The translations under genes and the position numbers were made by a program. 64,000 nucleotides of DNA from Orobanche coerulescens (taxonomy: Eukaryota; Streptophyta; Magnoliopsida; Lamiales; Orobanchaceae). The DNA lies in contig CM065801.1 of assembly GCA_033398695.1 (NCBI GenBank), positions 47,874,358 to 47,938,357 on the forward strand. The letters run 5' to 3'. The notes below the pieces were generated by a model. It made no database searches. It was not told the DNA's origin and worked only from the letters and a program-made list of their open reading frames with translations. Below, piece after piece: positions 23,296-35,071 of the stretch (positions within the stretch are counted from its first letter, which is position 1; each line of letters begins with the position of its first letter).

Positions 23296-24827
23296 ATGGA
23301 TACATCAATGATCAATAAAGTTCCTATGTTTTCTATTAACGAGTTTGACGACTGGAGAATTAGAATGGAGGCTCATCTTGCAGCAATGCACGAATAGATG
23401 ATTTTTGTTATACAGGATGGCCCGATAAAAATCATGAAGGTAAATCCGGCCCCAAGAATTGAAGGCCAAGCTCATGCCGAGATGCTCGAGAAAGAGCGCG
23501 AACAATGGACTTCTGATGATCGAAAGCACGCCAACCTCGACAATATTGCTAAGAACGCGTTATTTGTCACTCTTCACAAAGGCACATTCTCAAAGGTAAA
23601 GAGCTGTAAATCAGCCAAGGATATCTGGGATAAACTCAAGTTAATTTGTGAGGGAACTGAGCTCTCAAAAGAAAACAAAATTTCAAAATTAACTCAGCAA
23701 TTTGAATCTTTTGAAATGAAACCAACAGAAACACTTGAGGAACTTGACCTCAGATTCACTGGCATTGTTGGTGAACTTGAAGCATTAGGCAAGATTTACA
23801 CCCAAAGGGAGAAAAACTAAAAATTTTCAGATCTCTCCCTGCCCGATGGGACATTAAGACCACAACTATGTGTGTGTCGTGCAATCTTAGTGAAATATCT
23901 ACTTTTGATCTCTTTTCTGACCTCAAAGCATTTGAGTACGATATAGACAGGAGAGAGAAAGCTGAAGAATCTCCCGCAAGGACTACATCGTTAGCTGCTG
24001 TATCCAACAGAAGGCATAGCATGCCCAGCTTATCAAAGCCTACTCAAAAGAATGACAGCGACGACGACATCCTCTCACAAGATGAAATGGCGCTCCTCAT
24101 GCATAAGTTCAAGAAGTTCATCAAGCAGTCAGGAAAGACTCCATACAGGCCCAAGCCTGTTCACAAAGTAAGTAACGAAACTTCCTCTGGTGATGCTAAA
24201 CTGTGTTATAATTGTAGGAAACCAGGACATTATGCAAATAAATGTCCTCATCCTAAAGTTCAAAGGTTGCCGGAAGCCGAACAACAAGAAAAAGATGAAA
24301 GAAGACGTGTTTGGAAAAACAAGCTCAAGGCCCTGATTGGTGAATCAGAAGCCTCCCCCGCGTCAACAAAGTCCGAAGAATGTCTTCAGGTAGTCACTGA
24401 CAGTGACTCGTCAGATGATGAATTCGAAGATAAAGCCTATACGTGCTTTATGGCCAAAGACATACTGGAAGATGAAGATAGCGATGATGAGGTAAGCTCA
24501 ACCTCAATTACTCCTACCCATGTATCTCATACCTTTGAAAAAATGATGAATAAGTTTAAGAACATTCAAAAGGCCCATGAGATATTGAAAAATGAAAATA
24601 TGCAGCTCCAAATTTCTAACCTAGAGATGAGGGAAGAAAACGACTTGCTGAAAGTAAATTACGAAAATATGTCTATTGATTGTGAAAATAGCAAAGTCGA
24701 TTATGAAAAACTCATGGAGAGCAATCATCAACTTGCACATGAACTAATTGAGTCTAAATCTCACAGTGAAAGCAAGACAAACGATTTTGTTCCGCTTCAA
24801 ACCAAAGTAAAAACTCTCGAAAAATGA
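23296..24827 (+). pseudogene. Sirevirus gag (broken)
   Basis: Starts at ATG 23296. The N-terminal half is a copia-type gag (UBN2-like; ...SAKDIWDKLKLICEG...). Further on is one CCHC knuckle (CYNCRKPGHYANKC, about 24202-24243) and then a strongly acidic, heptad-like coiled-coil region (about 24530-24820), typical of Sirevirus gag. Breaks: an in-frame TAG at 23395-23397, consistent with TGG-to-TAG; a frameshift near 23800-23820; and TGA at 24825-24827. Reading resumes in the same frame into the linker and pol. Gag would form the particle and package RNA; this copy cannot. Confidence 0.85.
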
Positions 24828-24848
24828 GAAGGAGAACTTGAGACCATT

Positions 24849-25583
24849 TTGAAATCTTTCGAGAAATCATCTAAAAGAATGGAAGAAATTCTAAGCCCTG
24901 GGCAACATGCTCATGATAAAAGTGGCTTAGGATACAACTCATTTTCTAATAAAGGGAAAACTAGTACTGTGTTCGTCAGGGGTGTGGAACCCATTCATGT
25001 ATCGGAAGAAATTCCAAGTCCTGTGAAGGATCCTGTTGCACCGCGAACAGCAAGGGATGTCATTCCGCCACCACATTCATATTCCAGACAGCGGAATCCT
25101 CAGCCATTCAGACCTATAAGGCGTACCCAACAGCATGCTCTCCGAGCATATCAACAGTGCCAACAACCGTTCAGAAAGAAGGCTGTAACCAAATATCAAA
25201 GGCCCGCACGGCAGTACTTTTAGTACAGCACGCCTAGGTATTGGATACAGGAGCCTCGTTATCCCTTGCGAAAGCAGGTATCCGCATAGTATCAGCAATA
25301 GATTTGGGAATCCAACTGGAGACCCAGAAGGCAAGTTGTAAGGCCGAAGAAAATGGCTCCACCTCCAAGACGGCATTCATATTGGATTAATAATAATAAC
25401 CCTGAATTTTTCATGCATAATAATTATCATGATTACAGCGACTACGTACCTGCCCCATGTAGACATCGCACCTACGTACCTAAAACATCCTACAGTAAAC
25501 CTATTGATGTAAGGAAAATGTGGGTACCTAAAGGCACTAACATCCATAGACCCAACAATCAAAGGGGACCTAAATCTACTTAA
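24849..25583 (+). pseudogene. Sirevirus gag-pol linker, basic and proline-rich
   Basis: Two open stretches (24849-25223 and 25353-25583) lie in the same frame as the preceding gag and following protease, split by stops. The composition is Arg/Pro/Gln/Tyr-rich with repeated aromatic and basic residues. No domain is recognised; the position suggests the C-terminal gag extension or linker before protease. Confidence 0.55.
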
Positions 25584-25604
25584 TTTGTTTGCATACAGGA
25601 CATC

Positions 25605-27190
25605 TTAGAGAAGGACATCTGGTACTTCGACAGCGGATGTTCTCGGCATATGACAGGAGACAAAAGCAAGCTGTCAGATTACGTAGAAGGTTGTGGTCCA
25701 AAAGTGCGTTTCGGTGATAAATCTAAAGGAAGAACAAGAGGGAAAGGAACCCTGCTTGTAGGAAAATTCAAAGTCACCGATGTAGCTTATGTTGAAGGCT
25801 TACAGTACAATCTACTTAGTATTAGCTAGTTCTGCGACAAACAATTCTCGGTGAAATTCTATATAGATCACTGTAGAGTCAAGAGCATCCTGACCAAAGA
25901 AGTTGTGCTCACAGGAAGTAGATCAGGTAATATGTATATTGTTGACTGGATGCCTACGAGCTCCACAATTACTTGTTTTGTTGCCAAAGGCACTGCAGAT
26001 TTAAGCTGGTTATGGCACAAAAGGATGTCTCACGTCAACTTCAAGACAATCAACAAACTCTCCAGACAGGGAATGGTAATAGGTTTGCCAAATGTATCAT
26101 CCCAAAAAGACAGTGTATGTGGACCCTGTCAGAAAGGCAAGCAAATCATGACCACCCTGAAGAGCAAATCCTACCTTTCCACTCACAGAGTTTTGGAAAT
26201 GCTACACATGGATCTATACGGTCCTGTTGGTCCGGTAAGTTTAGGAGGTAAGAAATACTATCTCGTTATTGTTGATGATTTTTTCAAGTATGTTTGGACA
26301 ATCTTCCTGAGCAAGAAGAAGGAAACTACATCAAATTTGCCCGAGCACCTGAAGAAGCTTCAAAATGAAAAAGGGTTGAGTATCGTATCCATTCGTTCCG
26401 ACAGAGGTACTGAATTCACTAACCGCTTTATAAATCAATACTGTTCGGAAAATGGGATACAACACAAATACTCAGCTGCCCGTATGCCTCAACAAAATGG
26501 TTTTGCCGAGCGAAAGAACAGGACGCTAAAAGAAGCAACAAGGACCATGATTGCCGCAAGTAAGTTGCCACAGCGTTTCTGGGGCGAAGCCACCAATACA
26601 GCATGCTATACACAAAACCGTTGTATCATCAACAAACACCACAACAAAACAGCTTATGAGGTATGGAACAACAAAACTCCATTAGTTTCGTACTTTCACA
26701 TTTTTGGATGCAGATGTTATGTTTTGAACAACGGGAAAGATCAACTTAGAACCTTCGATAAGAAATCGGATGAAGGGATATTTGTAGGATATTCCTCTGT
26801 TAGTGAAGCTTATAGGATCTTTAATAAAAGGAAGCTAACAATTGAGGAATCAGTACATGTAGTGTTCGACGAACCTCATCATGATCTTACAGAAGTAGAA
26901 GATCTCACTCAGAATATCCAACAACTCACCATTGATAAACCTACAACTCCTATAGAGCCTTTCGTTGACCTAGAAATCAACCCCGCAACGGTAAGAACTG
27001 AAGTAGATGAAGCCGATGTTGTACAAGATGAAGCCGAAACTACATCAACTCAAGATACAGTACGGGATGCTGAATTAGAACCCGACAGAAGAGGGTTGAA
27101 ATATCACCCACAAGAGTTGATCATAGGAAACATTGATGCTGGAGTATCTACCCGTAAAAGAATACATAGTACACAAGGAAATGTAATATG
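25605..27190 (+). pseudogene. Sirevirus pol part 1: protease and integrase
   Basis: Protease begins with WYFDSGCSRHMTGD (from 25620; catalytic D-S-G). An in-frame TAG lies at about 25828. The GAG-pre-integrase zinc-binding region follows (LWHKRMSH... and C-x2-C at CGPC). The integrase core shows D (LHMDLYGP), D (RSDRGTEF) and E (FAERKNRTL) in the expected order. The C-terminal region ends in an acidic stretch. The frame is cut at 27190 by LARD2; removing LARD2 and one TSD copy would leave the reading frame continuous with RT at 57812, so LARD2 is the sole cause of the split. Confidence 0.88.
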
Positions 27191-29070
27191 TGTAACACCC
27201 CCAGATTCGACCGGGAATATTGCAGCGCCGTGGGCCCCGAGACAGAACCCACAAGGCTAAAAGATATTTTCGCAAACATTTACAAATGCTCAAGAGCCGA
27301 ACGATGGTACTATCTTTTAAAAACATTCGAAGACTTAATGAAATCCGTTTATCAAAATCGTCGTACAATCTCATTTGAAACCACAAGGTTCGAAATACCA
27401 AAAACTCAATAGTTTAAAAAACATACGTTAAGATATCACTTACACGTACAGGCAAAATAGATTAGAAAATGATTGCCAAAGTAACCTAAGTTACCAGATA
27501 CCAATAGGCCATTTAAAAATACTCACGCAGCGGAAAAGACAAATAATTAAAAAATACTCTAGCAGCGGAATACAACAACTGATCAGGAAGCTCAACACAC
27601 AAATACATGCCCTAGCCAGTATCCTCCGGGAAGCTCATCTCTTCACAACCGCTACAAGCTCGATATCCAAAGAACCTAAAAAGAAAGCCCACGACGGGGT
27701 CAGCCATAATATCTAACAATGGTAACCATCACATCACGTCAATAATTACATACCAATGAGATACTAAGTAAGAATACTACTAATTTAATCTTACCGCCAT
27801 AACTTTACGAAAGTCCACAATTCGTATCCTCAACAATACAATAAACTAATACCGAAATATCTATACTACATCTCAGGAATGCCCAAGGTTCTCAAAATAT
27901 TATCATAACTCACTGTTACGAAATTCACTAACTCTGTCAAACCCAATCCATCGAGTATCATTATCAAATCTCAACACGAAAACCGATTGTCCATCAAATA
28001 CAATTACCAACGGAATACGGAACAAACCTCAAGATGCACAATACCACGACAATCATGTCAGTCTAACTCGAGATCAGATCAATGCAACATACGAACATGG
28101 TCCTAAAAGACCTACATATGCATACTCATATGACAACGTCAATATGCTCAAAACAATAACAACAGTGTACACTCAATGGAAATCTCATGATCCAGCGCCC
28201 TCAGCATAGATCCCAAGATGATCCTACTAGATCAACACGAGATGGATAACCAACAATATACATATACACAAAACAAGACATGATAAAATCAACGATGCGA
28301 ACCCACAAGATTCCATCAACACAACACTGGGTAATCCAACGATCTAGCGCCCTCAGCATAGATCCCCATGATGATCCCGTCGGACCAACGCATGGTGGAA
28401 AACCTGTCCAACGAACCAGCGCCCTCAGCATAGATCCTATGATGATCCCATCGGATCAACACAACATAAACAATACAATTATGCATACACATATACAAAT
28501 CAATATGTTCATCAACATGAACAACATATGAATCAATAACATGAACGACAATATGATGAAACAACTAGGACGACCTCATGTTCAGCAACATGAATGACAA
28601 CTTGCACGATCAACATCATCATCACTAAACCGAAATCAAATTAAGATACTTGTCTCGAGTCCTTCAGAAGCAATCTCGATGTCAAATCATCACCAATGAT
28701 TATCCTTAATACTCGGCAATCCCAACATACCACGGACTATAGATAACTCATATCTTCATCTTTACCACAACGTATCCTCGATACCCAATTATGCCAATAA
28801 CCAAAGTAAATCATATACATTATGATTTAACTCCCAGAATCGGAAAATAACATAAAATCCAAATCTCCAGGGTTTACAATAATGATCATCGCTATATGTA
28901 TTATAAACGAAATGAAACTGAAACCATTCATTAAACATTATAACTGAGTAAGTAATAACTTGCCTCGATACCGATACAACGATAATGAAGTCGCTACCAA
29001 TCTCATTGCCTTCATCTACGAGCTCCTCGACCCCCGGCAAAAGTGATTCACGAACGTTCTCGAACACGAC
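27191..29070 (-). repeat. LARD2 3' LTR, left part
   Basis: The outer 1.88 kb of the LTR, up to the Athila insertion; it resumes at 48938. It contains the cagcgccctcagcatagatcc repeats (see 28190-28466). It matches 52798-54677 closely and 59347-61099 more distantly. Confidence 0.88.
28190..28466. repeat. Diverged repeats within the LARD2 LTR
   Basis: Three copies of cagcgccctcagcatagatcc followed by atgatcc-type sequence, starting near 28195, 28345 and 28419. The second and third copies also share the gatcccgtcggaccaac phrase. Equivalents lie at about 53802-54070 and 60413-60545. The reverse complement of this phrase occurs in the Tekay LTRs at about 36778-36880 and 43986-44085. Confidence 0.75.
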
Positions 29071-30386
29071 TGTTAGGCGTATTTTTTATACGCTTATTTA
29101 TCATTATTTTGTAGTATTTTGGAGGGTGAAATCATCTAAATGAGCTTTTAATGCCTTAATTTTGTATGATTGACAGGAAATTGAAGTCCGGAAGCTTAAA
29201 CGAGGCAAAACGGGCGAAAACTGGACTATGAGCCGCGGCACAAGGAAGCTGAGCCGCGGCAAAGGAAGACACCACCAAGGGCGAGTAAGTCAGACTGTGC
29301 CGCGGCACGGCCCATGTGAGCCGCGGCACGTAAGGATTTAATTACGCCTGTATTCAGATTTTGGCGATGTGCCGCGCACGAGTTGAGCCGCGGCACACTT
29401 AGCGGGTTTGGTACGTCTGCGCGGATTTTGGGCCGTTTCGAAGCCAGTTTTCAACCAACTAATACGGACGCGAGTTATGGAAGTGCTGAGCTATAAATAG
29501 TGCTTAAGACCCTAATTTAATGATCTTGGAACATTGGAATCGTAAAATCATTAAAGCTAAACCTAGGAGAGCTTAAGCTTGGAGACAGAGAAGAGGAGGA
29601 CAGCAGAGGAATTCAAGGGCAGAAGGCGGGAGCTGAAGAACAGAGGAATCCGAGCTTCATCTGCGTTTGAATTTTATGCTTTCATTTATTTCTTCTGTAT
29701 TTTCGCTTTTAGTATGTCGCTAAAGCCCTAATCTAGGGTTTTGATGAAATCTTTATTTTGACGAATTGATTAAGATTATCCAATTTATTACCTTTTTATT
29801 GAGTTTTCCCAATTATGTTTAATGCTTGCAATTATCTGGCCAATAGTTGTATTGATTTAATCATTCACTTCGAATCGGGAGATGAGATTTGGTGAGGAAC
29901 TATTGGTGAGGACCGTTTTATTCTGTGAGATAGGAATATACTCATAGGAACTACGTGGCCTTTAGGAGATTTCATGCTTTTTGCCTAGCGACGAGATAAT
30001 TCACCTAGGGATAGAGTGCGTTAGTCGCCGTTAGATAAATCTATTGACCTCGGGAGAGGCGGTAGAATATATCAGCAATCTCCGCCTTCAATAAATTGGG
30101 AAAATTATTTATTACGGATAATCAAGACTAAATTCGGATAAATTAAGGTGGATTCAGAACTCTAGACTTATTTATCATTTGATTCCTTTTATTCAAGCTA
30201 TCGCTTTCTGTTTAGTCTTTTATTCATTCTTGTAGTTATTAATCCAAAACCCAACTTCGATTGTTCAAATAAAATTGGAATACGAAACGTCGGTAGTTAG
30301 AGACTCAATCCTCGTGGGAACGATACTCTACTTATCACTTTATTACTTGTAAAGCGATGCACTTGCGTGTAGGAAATATCGCAACA
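29071..30386 (+). repeat. Athila 5' LTR with CCGCGG array and TATA box
   Basis: 1,316 bp. A CCGCGG array at about 29232-29396 (five perfect cores, one shortened gccgcgc) is followed about 95 bp later by TATA ctataaatag (29491-29500) and a long leader. It pairs with 47619-48932. Confidence 0.92.
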
Positions 30387-30389
30387 AGT

Positions 30390-30409
30390 TTTTGGCGCCG
30401 TTGAAGGAT
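30390..30409 (+). promoter_or_regulatory. Athila primer binding site (tRNA-Asp type, shortened)
   Basis: Just inside the LTR, ttttggcgccgttg matches the start of the site Athila elements use (complement of tRNA-Asp). The expected ccgggg continuation is missing and aaggattg follows. This is either a deletion or a sequencing/assembly error. Confidence 0.75.
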
Positions 30410-30634
30410 TGAAATTTTCTAATATCGACTTAAGTATTTCCAGTCTTAATTTGAGCGTTTTATTTTTATTTTTGTGTATTTAATTTTTTTATTTTATTCG
30501 TTTTCCTTTCGGGACCTTTCGTGTAGTGCATGAGAAGGCTCGTAACGAAGGCTTACTACCTTTGGACACCGAGCTCGAGCGCACGCTAAGAAGGAATAAA
30601 AGGAGAAAAGAGAGCTGCAGACGACACGGCCAAC

Positions 30635-31860
30635 ATGGCCGAGAATATTGAAATCCAAGGAGGAGACAACCAAGTGCGGCAAGCTCAACCGAACTCGCTC
30701 TTCGAGATTATGCCATGCCGCAAGTCAACGCAAATTTTTCGAATTCGGCGTCCCACCATCCAAGCTAATAACTTTGAGATCAAGCCCGCCATTATTCGGA
30801 TGGTGCGAAGTAGCCCATTCTGTGGACTACCGAAGGACGATCCGAATGCCCACATTGCTTCTTTCCTTGAGATATGCGACACTTTCAAAACTAATGGTGT
30901 CACCGACGATGCCATCCGATTGAGGCTTTTCCCTTTTTCTTTGAGGGATAAAGCAAAATTCAGTTGAATTCCTTACTGCCGGGTCGATTACAACTTGGGA
31001 GAGGTTAGTGCAAGCCTTCCTGCAAAATTTTTCCCACCGGCTAAGACAGCGCGGTTAAGAAACGAGATAACCACTTTTGCCCAAGACGATATGGAATCGC
31101 TCCACGAGGCGTGGGAGCGATATAAAGAATTGCTTCAAGATGCCCTCATCACGGCATTCTGATTGGCTTTGCATACATTTTATGGTGGTTTGAGTGCTTC
31201 TACACGCACTTTAGTGGATGCAGCCTCCGGAGGAACATTCATGGGAAAATCTATGGCCGAGGCTCACGTCTTTGTTGGAAGATATGGCTGAAAACGCTTA
31301 CCAATGGCCAGCAGAAAGATTGACACCGAAGAGGGTAATGGAAGTTTCGAGCAATGATCCGATTTCCACCTTGTCACTCAAGTCGCCGCTTTGACACATG
31401 ACTCGAACTTTTTACGCACCAGCCCCCGTTACCATTGAGACATGTAATTGGTGTAACGGATCACACTCGAGTGCGGAATGTCAATTTGGAAATCCGTTCG
31501 AGCAACATCGATGGAGCAAGCTCGGTTCGTGGCCAATGGAAATCAACAAAGCAATTTTTATCCCAGACTTATAATCAAGGGTGGAGGAATCAACAAAATT
31601 CTCCATGGAGAAATGGGCAAGCTATGAAGCCTCCACAACCTCACTTCGTGCAACCCCGACAGAGCCCCCTCAATCTTCAAAGGTATCTTTGGAGGATGCT
31701 CTTGCTCAATTGGCGGCTAACACAAGCCAATTCATGACCCGCACCGAGACGACTCTTCAAAATCATTCAACCTCCATCCGAAATCTAGAAACACAAATGG
31801 GGCGATTGCTAATTTATTGTCTTCTCGGGCTCAAGGTGCAGCCCCCAACGCATTAAGGGA
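30635..31860 (+). pseudogene. Athila gag (broken)
   Basis: The first open part (30635-30967) carries the Athila-type gag start with the [14 protein letters not shown] phrase. Similarity continues in shifting frames through the capsid-like part. A zinc-knuckle remnant reads CNWCNGSHSSAEC (about 31443-31481), followed by an ALAQLAANTSQF helix and coiled region (to about 31800). At least three frameshifts and several stops prevent expression. Confidence 0.8.
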
Positions 31861-31926
31861 AAACCAAGGAAAATGTGCAAGCAATCGAATTAAGAAGCGG
31901 AAAGGAGTTGAAGGGGCAGCCTATTA

Positions 31927-33190
31927 ATGACAAAGAGCGTGAGCGTGCGTAACGAGAAGGAAAAGGATGAGACGCCTAAGCCAAAGGAGGTCTCGACTAC
32001 TCACCCACTCCTCAAATTCCATTTCCACAATTTTAAAAGCAAAATCGGACAAGCGATTTTCAAAATTACTCGACGTTTTCAAGAAGTTGCACATAAACAT
32101 TCCGTTCGCCGACGCATTGGAACAGATGCCGAGTTGCGTCAAGTTCATGAAGGAGATCTTGTCCAATAAACGAAAGCTCGAGGAATATGAGACGGTCGCT
32201 TTAACGGAAGAGTGCAGCGCTATTTTGCAAAAGAAACTCCCACCTAAATTGAGAGATCCGGAAGTTTCACCATTCCTTGCATCATCGGAAATTCATCTTT
32301 TGAAAGAGCCCTATGCGATCTCGGGGCGATATAAATCTTATGCCCCTTTCGATTTTTAAAAAGCTGGAGATTGGGAAGCCAAGCCGACGGCAGTCTCTCT
32401 ACAATTGGCCGATAGATCCATCAAATATCCGAGGGTGTGATAGAGGCGTTTTAGTCAAAGTGGATAAGTTCATCTTTCCGCCGATTTCATCGTACTTGAT
32501 ATGGAAGAAGACCAAGATATCCCGATTATTTTGGGAAGACCATTTTTGGCAACAGTCAACGTTGATTGATGTGGAAAAAGGAAAGCCGACTTTGCGCGTT
32601 CAAGAGGAGCAAGTAACCTTCAATATTTTTCGATCCGTAAAATATCCAAGTGACGAAAATTGTTTCCAAGTTGACGTCATTGACTCGTGCGTGAGTAGAA
32701 CTTTCCGAGAAAATTATCCACCCGATCCATTGGAATCCGTTTTGATTGGGGTTTCGAACCAAATGGAGAGCACGCCGCCTACGTACGACATATGGATGCT
32801 TCCCCGCCAATTTTTATTCGTAAACCATTCGAGGAGCTAGGAAGTTCACTAACTTGACCGACCCCATCGATTGAAAAACCTCCAAAATTGGAACTCAAAA
32901 AGCTGCCACCTCATTTGAAGTATGCATTCACGGGGCCCGACTCCCTTCCAGCTTATTCTTTCGGCCACTTTAGCAGGAGATCAAGAGGCAAAATTATTAA
33001 GAGTTTTGAGGGAGTACAAATCTGCTCTTGGATGGTCTATTGCGGATATCAAGGGGATCAGCCCATCGATTTGCATGCACAAGATTTTGATGGAGGAAGA
33101 CTACAAACCATCCGTGGAGCATCAACGCCTACCGAATCCTAACATGAAGGAGGTGGTAAAAGTCGAGGTTTTAAAACTCCTCGACGCAGT
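31927..33190 (+). pseudogene. Athila gag-pol junction and protease (broken)
   Basis: The conserved Athila stretch before protease (FKKLHINIPFADALEQMP, about 32070-32125) is clear. The aspartic protease active site is visible as C-D-L-G-A at about 32306-32322, directly followed by a TAA and frameshift where the next Ser would be. Downstream phrases ([30 protein letters not shown]) are intact in a second frame to about 32660. Then the frame shifts toward RT. Confidence 0.8.
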
Positions 33191-34430
33191 ATGATCTTTC
33201 CAATTTCGATAGTAAGTGGGTTAGTCCGGTTCTAATTGTGTTGAAAAAGTGTGGGATAACTGTTGTTCAAAACGATAATAATGAATTAATTCCCACCAGA
33301 TTGTTACGGGGTGGCGTATGTGCATAGATTATAGGAAACTAAATAAGGCCACTAGAAAAGATCATTTTCCCTTGCCTTTTATTGATCGGATGTTAGATAG
33401 ATTAGCCGGACACGATTTCTATTGCTTTCGATGGCTATTCGGTATAATCAGATTTACATAGCCCCAAGACCAAGAGAAAACGACGTTTACATGTCCTTAC
33501 GGCATTTTCGCTTATAGGCGCATGCCGTTTGGATTGTGTAATGCGCCGGCGACTTTTCAACGGTGTATGATGGCTATTTTTTCTGACATGGTAGAGCAGT
33601 GTATTGAGATTTTCATGGATGATTTTTCTGTTTTTGGAGATTCTTTTGACATTTGTTTGGAAAATTTGCAGAGGGTCTTGCGAAGATGTGAAGAGACCAA
33701 TTTGGTCTTGAATTGGGAAAAGTGTCATTTTATGGTGCAGGAGGGCATTGTGCTTGGCCATCGAATATCCTCACATGGAATTGAAGTCGACCGAGCAAAA
33801 ATTGAGACAATTGAGAAGATGCCTCCACCCACTTCGGTCAAAGGGATTAGGAGTTTTCTGGGACACGCCGGTTTTTATCGCCGATTTATTAAGGATTTTT
33901 CAAAGATCACGAAGCCGCTGTGCAACTTACTCATGAAAGATGTCCTATTTACTTTCGACGAGTCTTGTAAAGAAAGTTTTGAGTTGCTGAAGAAAGCTCT
34001 AAGCACGGCACCGGTGATAGTCGCTCCGGATTGGGACCTTCCATTCGAACTAATGTGCGATGCTAGCGATTTTGCCATTGGGGCTTTTGGGGCGAGACGA
34101 GGGAAGGTGTTTCATGTCATATACTATGCGAGCCGAACGCTCGATGACGCCCAAAGAAATTATGCCACAACGGAGAAGGAATTGTTGGCGGTGATATTTG
34201 CATTTGATAAATTTCGGGCCTATCTACTAGGAACAAAGGTGATAGTGTGGACCGATCATTCGGCGATAAAGTACCTTTTGGAGAAGAAGGATGCCAAACC
34301 AAGGTTAATTCGGTGGGTGCTACTCCTTCAAGAATTCAACTTGGAGATTCGGGACAAGAAAGGGACAGAAAATGTTATAGCCGATCACCTTTCACGGTTA
34401 GAGAGTTCCTCGAGAAGGAAGAAAGTCACC
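33191..34430 (+). pseudogene. Athila reverse transcriptase and RNase H (broken)
   Basis: The RT start is damaged by stops and frameshifts between 33195 and 33520, though [11 protein letters not shown] is readable near 33325. From 33522 one long frame runs on: [13 protein letters not shown], the catalytic FMDDF box (Athila form of YxDD, about 33614-33628), and the thumb [13 protein letters not shown]. RNase H follows with [24 protein letters not shown] and [10 protein letters not shown]. RNase H lacks a few residues after AIGA compared with the family pattern. Confidence 0.88.
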
Positions 34431-35071
34431 ACAAATTATAGAAACCTTCTCGACGAGCAGCTCTACAAGTTGGATTCAACACATGCGCCTTGGTATGCTG
34501 ATCTAGTGAACTACTTAGCAAGTAAAACAATTCCGAACGATCTCTCACGTCATCAAAAGAAGAAGCTAATCTCGGACGCTAAGTACTATTTGTGGGACGA
34601 TCCTTTTATTTTTAAGCGATGCCCCGATCAAATTATCCGTAGATGCATTCCAGATGAGGAAATCCACAGTGTGCTGAACCATTGCCATGCATCGCCCTAC
34701 GGTGGACACTTTAGTGGAAATAGAACAGCAGCGAAGGTCTTACAGTCGGGATTTTATTGGCCGTCCTTATTCAAAGATGCTCACTCCTTTGTGTCTACCT
34801 GTGATCGGTGTCAGCGGACAGGAAACATCTCAAGATGACACGAAATGCCGCTGAACACCATACTTGAAGTCGAATTATTTGATGTATGGGGGATCGACTT
34901 CATGGGTCCATTTCCCCCATCAAACAAGAATCTCTACATTTTGGTGGCCGTGGATTACGTCTCCAAGTGGGTCGAAGCGGTGGCACTACCTACGAATGGG
35001 TCCAATGTCGTAATCAAGTTTATCAAAAAACATATCTTCTCACGCTTTGGGACTCCACGTGCTATTATAAG
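34431..35071 (+). pseudogene. Athila integrase, N-terminal part, cut by Tekay
   Basis: The H2C2 zinc-binding motif (H-x3-H...C-x2-C, ending [11 protein letters not shown], about 34680-34830) is in the long RT frame. After a TGA at 34836-34838 the core begins: [11 protein letters not shown] (first catalytic D), [13 protein letters not shown], then [12 protein letters not shown]. The frame is cut at 35071 by the Tekay element; the second catalytic D (SDGGSHF) lies on the far side at 44650. Confidence 0.88.

Noticed and set aside
28201..28564. Repeated small ORFs with GSSWGSM phrases, also at 53809-54209
   Set aside because: Translation of LTR repeats in LARD2; copies disagree in frame and length.
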